28,626 bases of DNA, from assembly GCA_934294965.1 (NCBI GenBank), contig CAKRAM010000116.1, forward strand, positions 1-28,626, given 5' to 3'. This DNA is from an uncultured Clostridia bacterium. GTDB taxonomy: Bacteria; Bacillota; Clostridia; Christensenellales; CAG-314. Under the pieces are notes generated by a model. The model saw nothing but the letters and a program-made list of their open reading frames with translations, was not told where the DNA came from and searched no databases. Positions 8,283 through 15,726 of this stretch are shown here, in pieces. The position numbers and the translations under genes were made by a program. Position 1 is the stretch's first letter. The number at the start of each line of letters is the position of its first letter.

Positions 8283-9313
8283 AAATCGTATTGTGCGGAG
8301 GCGGAACGGCAGGACACGTTACGCCTAATTTGGCAATTGCCGACCTATTGAAAAATCAAAAAATATACTACGTCGGAGCAGACGGAATGGAAAACAAACT
8401 TGTTCCGCCCTATGTGGAAAACGGCTCGATTGAAAAGTTTTACACAATTTCCGCAAGCAAATTTGCGCGGAAAATTTGCTTATCCAACTTGTTGTTGCCA
8501 ATAAAACTGCTAAAAAGCATACGCCAATCCAAAAAAATATTGCAAGAAATACGCCCGAACGTGGTTTTCGGCAAAGGCGGATACGTTTGTCTGCCGGTGA
8601 TTATTGCCGCACACAAACTGAAAATCCCCACCGTTATACACGAAAGCGACCGCTCCGTGGGGCTGGCAAACAAAATTGCCGCGCACTACGCAACTAGGTT
8701 TTTGTCGGCTTTCCCATGCAAGCAAAAAACCGAAATTGTAGGCAGCATCGTGCGAAAATCGGCAATTTGCGGAGATAGAAACAAGGGACTTCTAACAATG
8801 GGGTTTGAAGGAAAAAAGCCCGTTTTGCTGGTTACGGGTGGCAGTTTGGGGGCAAAAGCACTAAACGACGCCGTTTGCGCCTGCCCTAAAATTGCGGAAA
8901 AATTTGACGTGTTTGTGATTACCGGCAAGGGAAAGAAAATTGATTGCAAACACGCAAAACAAGCGGAATTTGTGCAAAATGTCGGCGACGTTTTTGCCGC
9001 CTCCGACGTGTGTTTGACGCGCGCAGGAAGTAACGCGCTTACGGAATTGACCATTGCAGGAGTGCCGTTTGTCGCCGTGCCGCTGATCAAGGCTTCCCGA
9101 GGGGAACAGGTGAACAACGCCAAATGGTTTGCCGAAAAGGGTTGCGGCATTGTTGCCGACGAAAAAACGCTTTACGAAAACTTGCCGAAACTTGTTTCTT
9201 GCGTTTACGACAGCCGCACCGCTTTTGCCGCCAAACAAAAAACCGTTGCGGCAGAACTTGACGGAACGAAAAAAGTGGCAAACATTTTGCGATCGTTTGC
9301 CACCGTAAAATAG
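8279..9313 (+). CDS. murG: UDP-GlcNAc:undecaprenyl-PP-MurNAc-pentapeptide GlcNAc transferase (MurG)
   Basis: MurG adds GlcNAc to lipid I to make lipid II on the inner face of the membrane, the last cytoplasmic step of peptidoglycan precursor synthesis. The 344-residue length is typical. Visible motifs are GGGTAGHVTPN at 7-17, GKGGYVCLPV, a HESDRSVGLANK segment in place of the common HEQN..PG form (a variant known in Firmicutes), TGGSLGAK and RAGSNALTEL for UDP-GlcNAc binding in the C-terminal domain. The start has no clear Shine-Dalgarno sequence; the ATGA overlap with the fragment upstream hints at former coupling. It is not inside a dcw cluster here; other cell-wall genes (ddl, a MurF-like ligase) lie about 3 kb downstream on the other strand. 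Confidence 0.92.
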   Translation: MKIVLCGGGTAGHVTPNLAIADLLKNQKIYYVGADGMENKLVPPYVENGSIEKFYTISASKFARKICLSNLLLPIKLLKSIRQSKKILQEIRPNVVFGKGGYVCLPVIIAAHKLKIPTVIHESDRSVGLANKIAAHYATRFLSAFPCKQKTEIVGSIVRKSAICGDRNKGLLTMGFEGKKPVLLVTGGSLGAKALNDAVCACPKIAEKFDVFVITGKGKKIDCKHAKQAEFVQNVGDVFAASDVCLTRAGSNALTELTIAGVPFVAVPLIKASRGEQVNNAKWFAEKGCGIVADEKTLYENLPKLVSCVYDSRTAFAAKQKTVAAELDGTKKVANILRSFATVK

Positions 9314-9324
9314 TAGGAGGTTTT

Positions 9325-9654
9325 TTAGTCCACATCGTCTGCGCTACTGCCTATGACGGTATTATAGCACGCAAATATATCGTCGCCTTTGGTAATAAGT
9401 CCTTCGCCGTTCTTTACGAGTATCAATATCGGCAGACCTGTAAAGGCAATCTCTCCACCACTCAACTCGGGCTTATACACGTTATAGCCTTTCCATTCGC
9501 CTGCGTAAACGGCTTTGTCGAAGCCGCAACGTTTGGCAACTGAACAAGCCAAAGTTTGCTCGGATACTCCTCGAGTTTTTTCTTCTCGTTGCTTTTGGGT
9601 TAGTTTGTCCGTTTTTTGCTCCTTGTTAATAGTAAATTCCCGGGTCGTATTCAA
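9325..9654 (-). CDS. Small protein of unknown function with unusual start
   Basis: I do not recognise this protein (up to 109 residues). The body from about residue 38 on (SVAKRCGFDKAVYAGEWKG, then GEIAFTGLPILILVKNGEG) looks like a folded alpha/beta domain. The N-terminus is charged (KQREEKTRG). The only ordinary start is a TTG at 9654 that overlaps the upstream gene by 29 bp and has a weak binding site. A much better AAGGAG (9624-9619) sits 6 nt before an in-frame ACG at 9612, where one base change would give ATG. The true start is therefore either TTG 9654 or the position of this ACG. It is the last of three small genes in one direction and converges on murG, whose stop is only 11 bp away. 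Confidence 0.6.
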   Translation of the reverse strand: MNTTREFTINKEQKTDKLTQKQREEKTRGVSEQTLACSVAKRCGFDKAVYAGEWKGYNVYKPELSGGEIAFTGLPILILVKNGEGLITKGDDIFACYNTVIGSSADDVD

Positions 9655-9826
9655 ACGGCTCGACTTCCAGCACTTCTTCCCAAGTTTTGTTGTGCCGCAA
9701 GCAATAATCGTATACTTCGTAGGCGTTTTCGTGAAACTGCTCTACAAGTATTTTGTTGCCCATAACCTGCGCAAGCGGAATAGGGTCGCCTATTTTCTCT
9801 ATATATTCCTCTAATACATCTTTCAT
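9626..9826 (-). CDS. Small acidic protein of unknown function (66 aa)
   Basis: I do not recognise this protein. It is acidic and mostly helical in appearance (KDVLEEYIEKIGDP, then HENAYEVYDYCLRHNKTWEEVLEVEP), without membrane segments or a signal peptide. The ATG at 9826 has AGGAG 7 nt upstream, which supports translation. It lies 75 bp after the 68-aa gene and overlaps the start of the next small gene, so the three likely share a transcript. The small size and acidity would suit a partner or inhibitor protein, but that is only a guess. Confidence 0.65.
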   Translation of the reverse strand: MKDVLEEYIEKIGDPIPLAQVMGNKILVEQFHENAYEVYDYCLRHNKTWEEVLEVEPFEYDPGIYY

Positions 9827-9901
9827 ATCATATCTCCTTTATATTTGCGTTATCTTTCGATATATATTAACACGGCGCAAACGGCATGTCCACAAGTTTT
9901 G

Positions 9902-10108
9902 CTAGTCGTCGCCGGGGAAAAGAGTTGCGCCGTCGCTCCCGGACGGCAAGTAGCTTTCCTTTAAGCTTGGCGGACAGCAATAGTAGCCGATAACCAAGTC
10001 CCTGTACAGTTGTTTGTTGATACGCTTTATCGCATCGGCGGCGGCTTTGCCCTGTTCGCTGACGAAGCGGCGTTCCATATCTCGAAATCGAATAGATTTT
10101 GTGTTCAT
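9902..10108 (-). CDS. Small protein of unknown function (68 aa)
   Basis: I do not recognise this protein. The first 40 residues are basic and helical (RFRDMERRFVSEQGKAAADAIKRINKQL), followed by a short hydrophobic part with two cysteines (VIGYYCCPPS) and an acidic end. The ATG at 10108 has AGGAG 6 nt upstream, a clear translation signal. It is the first of three small genes on this strand. A strong promoter on the opposite strand starts about 36 bp away, so this gene and the candidate small RNA are divergent. Confidence 0.6.
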   Translation of the reverse strand: MNTKSIRFRDMERRFVSEQGKAAADAIKRINKQLYRDLVIGYYCCPPSLKESYLPSGSDGATLFPGDD

Positions 10109-10143
10109 TGCGTTCTCCTTTGTGTTTGTGCTTAGCCGATTTT

Positions 10144-10172
10144 TTGACGTAAAGCAAGTTACGCTATATAAT
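10144..10172 (+). promoter_or_regulatory. Strong sigma-A promoter of the candidate small RNA
   Basis: TTGACG (10144-10149) and a perfect TATAAT (10167-10172) are exactly 17 nt apart. The predicted start is about 10179. No credible gene follows before a perfect terminator at 10331-10362. Confidence 0.75.
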
Positions 10173-10178
10173 CTACGG

Positions 10179-10362
10179 CGGCAAAATTCGACGGTTGTTC
10201 GATAACAGCGCGCTATCGACGGAAGTTATCGTAATTGCACAGCCAGCAAGAATAACGACGCATTGCGCCAAATAATGGGCAAATCACCGTCGTGTTTACT
10301 TGATTTGTGGAAATTAGTATAACCGCTCACCTGCGACTTTGGGCGGTCGCAGCCAATTTTTT
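10179..10362 (+). ncRNA. Candidate small RNA of about 184 nt
   Basis: The unit is bounded by a near-consensus promoter and an intrinsic terminator and has no open frame with a ribosome binding site. Several self-complementary segments suggest structure: CGACGGT (10189-10195) with ACCGTCG (10286-10292), extended by AAAT/GTTT pairs; and CGATAAC (10200-10206) with GTTATCG (10225-10231). Its 3' end overlaps, in antisense, the 3' end of the 66-aa gene at 10327-10527. I found no match to the signatures of tmRNA, RNase P RNA or SRP RNA. The length is near that of 6S RNA, but no specific 6S feature was shown. Confidence 0.4.
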
Positions 10363-10527
10363 AGCGGCGGCGACGGCAATTTGACTTTCAAGCTTTGCTT
10401 GCAAACGAGCGCGAAGGCTTGTTGCCGCAAAAAATTGACAAGCAGGCACCGTTGCAGGCGCGGACGCTGTCAGTTTTGCCAAGATTACGTCCAAATCGAA
10501 TTCCGTGGAACAGTCGTTATATTTCAT
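10327..10527 (-). CDS. Small protein of unknown function (66 aa)
   Basis: I do not recognise this protein. It begins MKYNDCSTEFDLDVILAKL and ends in an alanine-, lysine- and arginine-rich helix (LRARLQAKLESQIAVAAAKKLA). There is no signal peptide or membrane segment. The ATG at 10527 has GGAGG 8 nt upstream; a longer frame extends to 10620 but lacks such a site. Its last codons encode the hairpin that ends the opposite-strand small RNA unit, so the two transcripts overlap tail to tail. Upstream lie a TATAAT box (10652-10647) and two similar dyads that may be operators. Confidence 0.55.
   Translation of the reverse strand: MKYNDCSTEFDLDVILAKLTASAPATVPACQFFAATSLRARLQAKLESQIAVAAAKKLAATAQSRR
10331..10362 (+). 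terminator. Intrinsic terminator of the candidate small RNA
   Basis: CTGCGAC (10331-10337) pairs perfectly with GTCGCAG (10346-10352) across an 8-nt loop, followed by CCAATTTTTT. Confidence 0.75.
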
Positions 10528-10627
10528 TGTGGTTACCTCCCGTTTTCGGCGTTGAAACCGTTGGTGAATTTGGTTGCGATTGTTGCAAGGCTTTTGTTGT
10601 TTACGCATATATTTTAGCAAATATTGT

Positions 10628-10697
10628 TGCCATATATTTGGCAGTAATTATAAAAAATTTTCAATTATTTTTATGTAAACTTGACAAATATATGTCA
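10628..10697. promoter_or_regulatory. Pair of related dyads around a minus-strand TATAAT box
   Basis: TGCCATATATTTGGCA (10628-10643) and TGACAAATATATGTCA (10682-10697) are each a perfect 5-bp dyad with a 6-bp AT spacer, with centres 54 bp apart. A TATAAT on the minus strand (10652-10647) would start transcription near 10640, inside the first dyad, toward the 66-aa gene. The -35 region is weak. This layout suits a repressor site; the regulator is unknown. Confidence 0.4.
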
Positions 10698-11157
10698 GTT
10701 ATTGTATTGTATAATAAATCCATAAATTACAGTCGCAATAGACAAAACGTATCGGGTGAACTGTTATTGACCGATATACGCTATCGGCAATATTATTTGC
10801 ACGGTAAAAGCAAGTACACTACGGTTTCCGCACTCTTTGACGGCTCAAACAAACCGCAACCGAACGCACGCCGTTAAGATTGTCCGACAAATATTATTTA
10901 CTATTGACGTACTTATTTTACATGTAGGCAAAATATCTCAACACTTGCGCTTTTGCACTACAAGTCAGAAAATCGGTGAAGTTAAAAACCCTTGCAAATG
11001 AAATGAGTTTTCAACTTCTTGTATTAGCGGTTACAACCGTTTGGCGGCAACCATAACAAAATCAACACTTTGGTCATGAGTTTGCCAAACACGCTTAAAG
11101 ACCGTTTTTGCACTAACAGCGACTATTTATCTATTTATATTTGCAGGAGGAGAAAAA
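10698..11157. other. Intergenic leader region before the WYL regulator
   Basis: No credible gene. A plus-strand hairpin is visible: GAAGTT-A-AAAAC (10978-10989) pairs with GTTTT-C-AACTTC (11007-11018) around a 17-nt loop, 11 pairs with one mismatch. A small dyad CGGTT/AACCG follows at about 11028-11039. The promoter of the WYL gene could not be placed with confidence. A 61-codon frame at 10692-10877 lacks a ribosome binding site. Confidence 0.45.
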
Positions 11158-12075
11158 ATGCAAATACCCGTTTTGGTGGGAATCCTTTCCACATTGCTAT
11201 CCACCGACAAACCGGTGAGGGCAACCGACCTTGCCGAAAAATACGAAATGAGCGTCAGATCGGTCTACCGCTACGTAAACATGCTTTCAGAAGGCGGCGT
11301 GCCGATAGAATCCCACGTTGGACGAGGCGGCGGTTGGCAAATTATCGATACGTACAAGTTGCGCGCAACCTACTTTACCGAAGAAGAATACGAGCGCGTT
11401 ATATTTTGTTTGCAAAGTTTTTCCATGCAGGACGAAATTACCAAACAAGCGACGCAAAAACTTAAAGGTCTTGTCCGCTCCCACAAGCAGGCGGCTGTTT
11501 TGCGCTCCGACCAATTTATCGTGGACGGAACGGATATTTCCGTAGGGGACAGGGTTAGCGAACTGTCCGAATGCATTGCGCAAAAGAAAAGCTGCGACAT
11601 CGAATATCACAGCAAGGACGGAGTGGACACTTTCCGCACGGTTGAGCCTTACTGCCTTATATTGAAGGACGGAATGTGGTACGTTTACTGTTTTTGCCGC
11701 TTGAGAAGGGCGTTTAGGTACTTTAAGGTTACACGCATTGTTACGCTTACGGTAGGCGACAAATTTGCAGGACGGCAGTACACCGTTGACAGCAGCGTGA
11801 TACAAACCGACGTATTGAAAGGCAAGGAAATGTGCGAGGTTATCTTGAGCCTAAACGGCAATGCTCTTTCCGCCTGCGAGGAATGGCTGGGCGTCAATTG
11901 CGTGGCAAAAGTCGGCGGCGGCTACATAGCACGCGCAACGCTGCCCTACGACGATATGCTTGTTAGCAAAGTTTTGTCGCTGGGCACGGGCGTACGCGTG
12001 GAAAAGCCGGAAAAACTGCGCAAAGCACTTATCGAGCGTTGTAACTCCGTCGCCTTTGCCAACCCAGACGTGTAG
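11158..12075 (+). CDS. HTH and WYL domain transcriptional regulator (YafY family)
   Basis: This 305-residue protein has the typical two-part build. An N-terminal winged helix-turn-helix (about 1-60; VRATDLAEKYEMSVRSVYRYVNMLSEGGVPIE) is followed by a WYL domain at about 130-205 (CDIEYHSKDG, then VEPYCLILKDGMWYVYCFCRLRRAFRYFKVTRI) and a C-terminal extension. The name-giving tripeptide reads WYV here. WYL domains sense a ligand, in several cases a nucleic-acid or nucleotide species, but the ligand here is unknown. The ATG has GGAGGAG 5 nt upstream. The gene stands alone, converging on ddl. Its target could be the small-gene cluster on its left or the cell-wall operon on its right; the sequence does not decide. 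Confidence 0.9.
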   Translation: MQIPVLVGILSTLLSTDKPVRATDLAEKYEMSVRSVYRYVNMLSEGGVPIESHVGRGGGWQIIDTYKLRATYFTEEEYERVIFCLQSFSMQDEITKQATQKLKGLVRSHKQAAVLRSDQFIVDGTDISVGDRVSELSECIAQKKSCDIEYHSKDGVDTFRTVEPYCLILKDGMWYVYCFCRLRRAFRYFKVTRIVTLTVGDKFAGRQYTVDSSVIQTDVLKGKEMCEVILSLNGNALSACEEWLGVNCVAKVGGGYIARATLPYDDMLVSKVLSLGTGVRVEKPEKLRKALIERCNSVAFANPDV

Positions 12076-12168
12076 CCGAGGTGCCTATTTATATTTATTC
12101 CGCATTTGCAACGACTTGAAACTCGTTTGCGGCTCGTGCTTATGCCGAAAACTCTACGACAGGTCGAT

Positions 12169-13224
12169 TTACGGCTTTTTTGCGCTGCCGAGGTTAAGCA
12201 CGTCGGAAACGTAGTCGGTGATTAACTTACGGCGATTGGCTTTTTCGGCTATTGCCTGCTCGATCAGCAACTTTCCGAACTGCCTTGGCGGCAGCGACGC
12301 GCTCCACAAATTGTATCCTAGCGACCCGGGTACGGAGTTGATTTCGTTTACGTACAGTTTGCCGCTTTGGTTATCCAAAAGGTAATCTACCCTAATCACA
12401 CCGGAGAAGCCGATTTTTGTGTAAATTTGTTCGGTGAGCGTTTGCACATCGACAGCCGTCTGCCCATCTTGCGTTTCCACTTCCACTTTGCAGCCGCCCA
12501 CGTACTTATCGGCAAAGGTGAGAATTTGATGCGATGTAATCGGCTTTGCAACGACGCTGCAATGCACCTTGCCACAACTTAAAAATGCCGAACAGTTGTA
12601 TTCGGAAAAGTCCGTCAGCGCGCGTTCGACAAGCACCTTGTCGGAGTATGTAAACGCAACAGACAGCGCGGCGGAAAGTTCCTCACTGTTGTTTGCCACT
12701 GAAACGCCGATGCTGGAACCTAGTTGCGACGGCTTTACCACCACGGGGAACGTGACGTCATCCACGCTATCCCATTTGGCAATGCCAAACCCCTCCAAAA
12801 CGGGGAATCCGCAACCGGCAAGCACCTGCTTGGTTACGATTTTATCCATTGCAACGGCACTCGGCACCACGTCCGAGCCGACAAGCGGAATATCGGCGTA
12901 GTTGCACAAGGCGGCAACCGAGCCGTCCTCGCCGCAGACGCCGTGACAGCAATTGACGGCAACGTCCAACGGAATAACCTTGGAAAAACAGCCGCGGCTG
13001 ACTTTTATTGCCCGCTCCCCAAGCAAAAACGACACGTTGTTTTTGAATTTGTACGATGAGTGCCGTTTTGGCGGCAAATCGTCGGGAGCAAGGAAACAGC
13101 GATTTTGCTTGTCGAAATAGATACCATAGATTTTCCCGTCAAAAAGTCTTTTGGACAAACACGCCGTTATTACCGAAATATCGTGTTCGCTGCTTCTTCC
13201 ACCGTAGATTATTGCTATGTTCAT
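12169..13224 (-). CDS. ddl: D-alanine--D-alanine ligase (ATP-grasp)
   Basis: This 351-residue ATP-grasp enzyme joins two D-amino acids, normally D-Ala-D-Ala, for addition by MurF to the peptidoglycan stem. Visible motifs are GGRSSEHDISVITA at 8-21 (the E13 region binds the first D-Ala), HGVCGEDGS, FPVVVKPSQLGSSIGVSVA, an omega-loop FADKYVGG with the Lys-Tyr pair of D-Ala-D-Ala ligases rather than the His of D-lactate ligases, and YVNEINSVPGSLGYNLW near the end. That last motif differs from the common NTSPGMTSHS pocket and is closer to a second Ddl class, so another second residue cannot be excluded. The ATG at 13224 with GGGGA just upstream is preferred over a TTG at 13236. It appears to be the last gene of the hydrolase / MurF-like operon. 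Confidence 0.9.
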   Translation of the reverse strand: MNIAIIYGGRSSEHDISVITACLSKRLFDGKIYGIYFDKQNRCFLAPDDLPPKRHSSYKFKNNVSFLLGERAIKVSRGCFSKVIPLDVAVNCCHGVCGEDGSVAALCNYADIPLVGSDVVPSAVAMDKIVTKQVLAGCGFPVLEGFGIAKWDSVDDVTFPVVVKPSQLGSSIGVSVANNSEELSAALSVAFTYSDKVLVERALTDFSEYNCSAFLSCGKVHCSVVAKPITSHQILTFADKYVGGCKVEVETQDGQTAVDVQTLTEQIYTKIGFSGVIRVDYLLDNQSGKLYVNEINSVPGSLGYNLWSASLPPRQFGKLLIEQAIAEKANRRKLITDYVSDVLNLGSAKKP

Positions 13225-13238
13225 TGTTTTCCCCAAGA

Positions 13239-13424
13239 TTAATTTATTTTAGCTAAAATTCGCCATTGAAAACCGTCGTTTTGAAGGTAATTTTGCCGCT
13301 TTTTGACAAAATTTGGCAAATGGTACTGCCGTTGTGCGTTTTTGTGCAATGCGGCAAATTTTCCGTCCGCATTTTGGGCAAATTTGACTAGACTAGCCAT
13401 GTCAAAACTGCTAAAAAACGACAA
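13239..13424 (-). CDS. Possible small protein between the MurF-like gene and ddl (61 aa)
   Basis: The frame starts at a TTG (13424) with GGGAG 5 nt upstream and fills most of the 237-bp gap between the MurF-like gene and ddl, ending 14 bp before the ddl ATG. The product is basic and rich in asparagine, phenylalanine and lysine (SFFSSFDMASLVKFAQNADG), without a membrane segment or known motif. The DNA contains repeated AAATTTTGCC-like words, so it may only be a spacer. I cannot assign a function. Confidence 0.35.
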   Translation of the reverse strand: MSFFSSFDMASLVKFAQNADGKFAALHKNAQRQYHLPNFVKKRQNYLQNDGFQWRILAKIN

Positions 13425-13461
13425 AAACGCTCCCGTTTCACAATGTGTAATATCAAATTTA

Positions 13462-14931
13462 CTACGTTACGTTTATTGTGTCCGGAAGGTCATTTTGGAA
13501 CAGCAAAATGTCGTTTTTGGACAGGTACCTGTTGGCAATTTGCACCGCTTGCCGAAGATTTTGCGCAAGCACGCACTTTGCGCCGACGTTTTTTAGACCT
13601 TGCTGCAAATATTTTGCGTTTTTTCCGAGGACGATTGTCAAATGGAACGTTTGCCCGAGCAGTTCGCCCGTACGCACGTTTAAGCTTTTTCGGCACTCGC
13701 CGCACTCCACAATGCCCTGCGCTATGGCAACCTTTGTGCAATCGAAGTTGCCCAGCGCCTTGCAACAACTTTCCACACCGGAAATATCGGCGTTATAACT
13801 GTCGTCGACTATGTGATAAATTCCGTTGTGCGTAACCTGCATTCGGTGCGGCACTTGCTTGATTTTTTGCGTGTTGGCAACCGTTTGCTCAAAAGGCTGT
13901 TTTAGGCAGTTGCACACCGTAAAGCACAATTTGTAGGTATCCGAAATGTATTCCGCAAATTGCGGAAGGGTTACGTTTGCCGAGTTTTTGCGCCTGCTAA
14001 CCGCAAGAGTTGTTCCCATAAGCGTGCGCGACAGCGTTTGCACCGAAATGCCCTTGCCGATTGGCACTTTTTTGCAAATGCCTGCGGTTAAAAATTCCGC
14101 CGCCGACCTATCGGCTGTGTTGATTACGCAAAATCCGCTCGCAGGCAAGCCTTCAACAAGTTCTCGCTTGGTTTTTATCACATTGGCAAAACTGCCGAAG
14201 GTGGACAGGTGCTGCGGACACACTCCGGTAACTACACCGACCGACGGCTTATACAGTCTGCACAGCGTTCTTACGTCCCCCACGTTTTTTGCGCCAAATT
14301 CCAAAACGACGTACTTGTAGCCGTAAAGTTCGGTGTGGTTGATAAACTTTGCAATCCCCAGCGGCGTGTTGTAGCCGTTGTCCGACGTGATTGCGCCTGT
14401 TAGCATCTGAGCAAGCATCGTTTTGGTTGTGGTTTTGCCGTAACTGCCCGTGACGGCAATAACTGTTATCGGATAGGACTGCAACTTTTTGCGCGCCTTT
14501 TGCACGTAATAATTGTTTATGGCAAGTTCCACCGGCAAGCACAGCGTGTTGGCAACGACAACCGTTATCGGAAGCACGGCAAGCCACCAAATAAACGGCA
14601 CAAACAAGCACAGGCAGCACTGCAAAACGAACATCACAACAAACAGCCGCACTACGCGTTTGGTGAATTTTAACGGCACTTTTTTTTCGGAAAAGTTGAT
14701 TAGCAGCGAAAAGGGCGCAACGAACACCGTTATGAGCCAATCGTAGCCGATTGTGAAATGCAATGCGGCAACGCAGACTTGGGCAAACAATATCCAAAGA
14801 TAATATGTTGATAATAGTACCCTAAAATATCCGCGAAACGGATTGTAGTTTGCCGATTGCAACACCCTTACGCATTCTATTGCAACGAAACACAGGCTAA
14901 GCGCAGTTGAAATTGCCAAAAATACAGTCAT
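13462..14931 (-). CDS. Membrane-anchored MurF-like Mur ligase
   Basis: The 489-residue protein begins with about 140 residues of hydrophobic helices (roughly 1-24, 40-62, 66-80, 94-112 and 113-135), followed by a Mur ligase core. The core has the ATP loop VTGSYGKTTTK at 160-170, NTPLG at 188-192, VLEFGAKNVGDV at 209-220, HLSTFGSFANVIKTK at 241-255, and the C-terminal domain motif DDSYNAD. These match MurF, which adds D-Ala-D-Ala to UDP-MurNAc-tripeptide. The usual soluble N-terminal substrate domain of MurF is not seen; the membrane part takes its place. The ATG at 14931 follows the hydrolase stop by 2 nt and has GGGGG upstream; a longer frame to 15126 runs into that gene and is rejected. Context with ddl supports a role in D-Ala-D-Ala attachment, but the acceptor may differ from that of classical MurF. 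Confidence 0.82.
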   Translation of the reverse strand: MTVFLAISTALSLCFVAIECVRVLQSANYNPFRGYFRVLLSTYYLWILFAQVCVAALHFTIGYDWLITVFVAPFSLLINFSEKKVPLKFTKRVVRLFVVMFVLQCCLCLFVPFIWWLAVLPITVVVANTLCLPVELAINNYYVQKARKKLQSYPITVIAVTGSYGKTTTKTMLAQMLTGAITSDNGYNTPLGIAKFINHTELYGYKYVVLEFGAKNVGDVRTLCRLYKPSVGVVTGVCPQHLSTFGSFANVIKTKRELVEGLPASGFCVINTADRSAAEFLTAGICKKVPIGKGISVQTLSRTLMGTTLAVSRRKNSANVTLPQFAEYISDTYKLCFTVCNCLKQPFEQTVANTQKIKQVPHRMQVTHNGIYHIVDDSYNADISGVESCCKALGNFDCTKVAIAQGIVECGECRKSLNVRTGELLGQTFHLTIVLGKNAKYLQQGLKNVGAKCVLAQNLRQAVQIANRYLSKNDILLFQNDLPDTINVT

Positions 14932-14933
14932 AG

Positions 14934-15644
14934 TTACCCCCAAAATACAGACTTTGCAAAAATGCGAACAGTTTGAGCAAATGCGGCGGGCGAACGGAAA
15001 AACGCAAAGTGATCGCCTGCGATTTTTATCAAACCGCTGCCCTTTATCAAACGATGAATATGCGCACAATCCTTGTAGGGCGTGGCGATATCGGCATCGC
15101 CGCAAACGATAAGCGTAGGCGCACAAATCGCCCTAAAATACGCCGACAAATCGGCATTTACCACGTTGACGAAGGTTTGTTTAAGTTCGGGCGGACAAGC
15201 GGCGTAGTCCGCACTACCGTGCGAAAGGTTGCATGTAAAACCAATTTTCTTTAGAGCCTTGCATATCTTATACCGCGAAATTTTTGCCTCTCTTGCCAAG
15301 TTGAACCGCCTTATGCCTGCAGGGGCAACCATAACAATGCCGCGGACGTTTTCGGCATTGCTTGCCGAATACACCGCCGCAACGCGACATCCGAAACTAT
15401 GCCCGACCAGTAGCGGCGAAACTATTCCGTTTTGCCGAAGAAAAACCTTCAAATCGTCGGCATAGTCCTGCACGGTTTTTCCGCGTTTACTTACCGGTAC
15501 GCTTGCGCCGAAGCCGTCGAAATCCGCCAAGTAGCAGGTGAAGTCCGTAAGGCGTCGCGCAACCGGCGCAAAAATTTGCCCGTCGCAACCCCAGCCGTGC
15601 AAAAACACAATCGGCTTGCCCTTTCCGCTGACAGTAAAATACAC
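14934..15644 (-). CDS. Alpha/beta hydrolase in a cell-wall operon
   Basis: This 236-residue hydrolase has HGWGCDG near the N-terminus (oxyanion region), DFDGFGAS, the nucleophile elbow GHSFG, and the acid and histidine motifs GDADIATP and GDHFAFF. No signal peptide is visible. The GTG start at 15644 has AAGGAAG 7 nt upstream. Its stop codon is 2 nt from the start of the MurF-like gene, and the end of the gene supplies that gene's ribosome binding site, so the two are tightly coupled. A role in cell-wall or lipid-linked precursor metabolism is inferred from context only; the substrate is unknown. It is not closely similar to the other hydrolase at 6894-7793, which has a different oxyanion motif. 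Confidence 0.85.
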   Translation of the reverse strand: MYFTVSGKGKPIVFLHGWGCDGQIFAPVARRLTDFTCYLADFDGFGASVPVSKRGKTVQDYADDLKVFLRQNGIVSPLLVGHSFGCRVAAVYSASNAENVRGIVMVAPAGIRRFNLAREAKISRYKICKALKKIGFTCNLSHGSADYAACPPELKQTFVNVVNADLSAYFRAICAPTLIVCGDADIATPYKDCAHIHRLIKGSGLIKIAGDHFAFFRSPAAFAQTVRIFAKSVFWG

Positions 15645-15726
15645 GAATTGACTTCCTTTGGATTTATTGTATGAACAAATTTGCGTTTTTGTGATACCGA
15701 CAAAGCATTTTGCCTAATAAACGGTG

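Noticed and set aside
9626..9826. Barstar-like inhibitor for the barnase-like domain
   Set aside because: The 66-aa acidic protein is short and lacks the barstar sequence pattern, and it is about 10 kb away from the RNase-like gene.
9325..10527. Toxin-antitoxin system
   Set aside because: None of the four small proteins shows a known toxin or antitoxin motif or a single membrane helix of the type I kind; the antisense overlap with the small RNA is only at the 3' ends.
10692..10877. Plus-strand 61-codon frame beginning MSVIVLYNKS
   Set aside because: No ribosome binding site, its start lies inside a dyad, and no motif is seen. It was kept only as a note in the intergenic entry.
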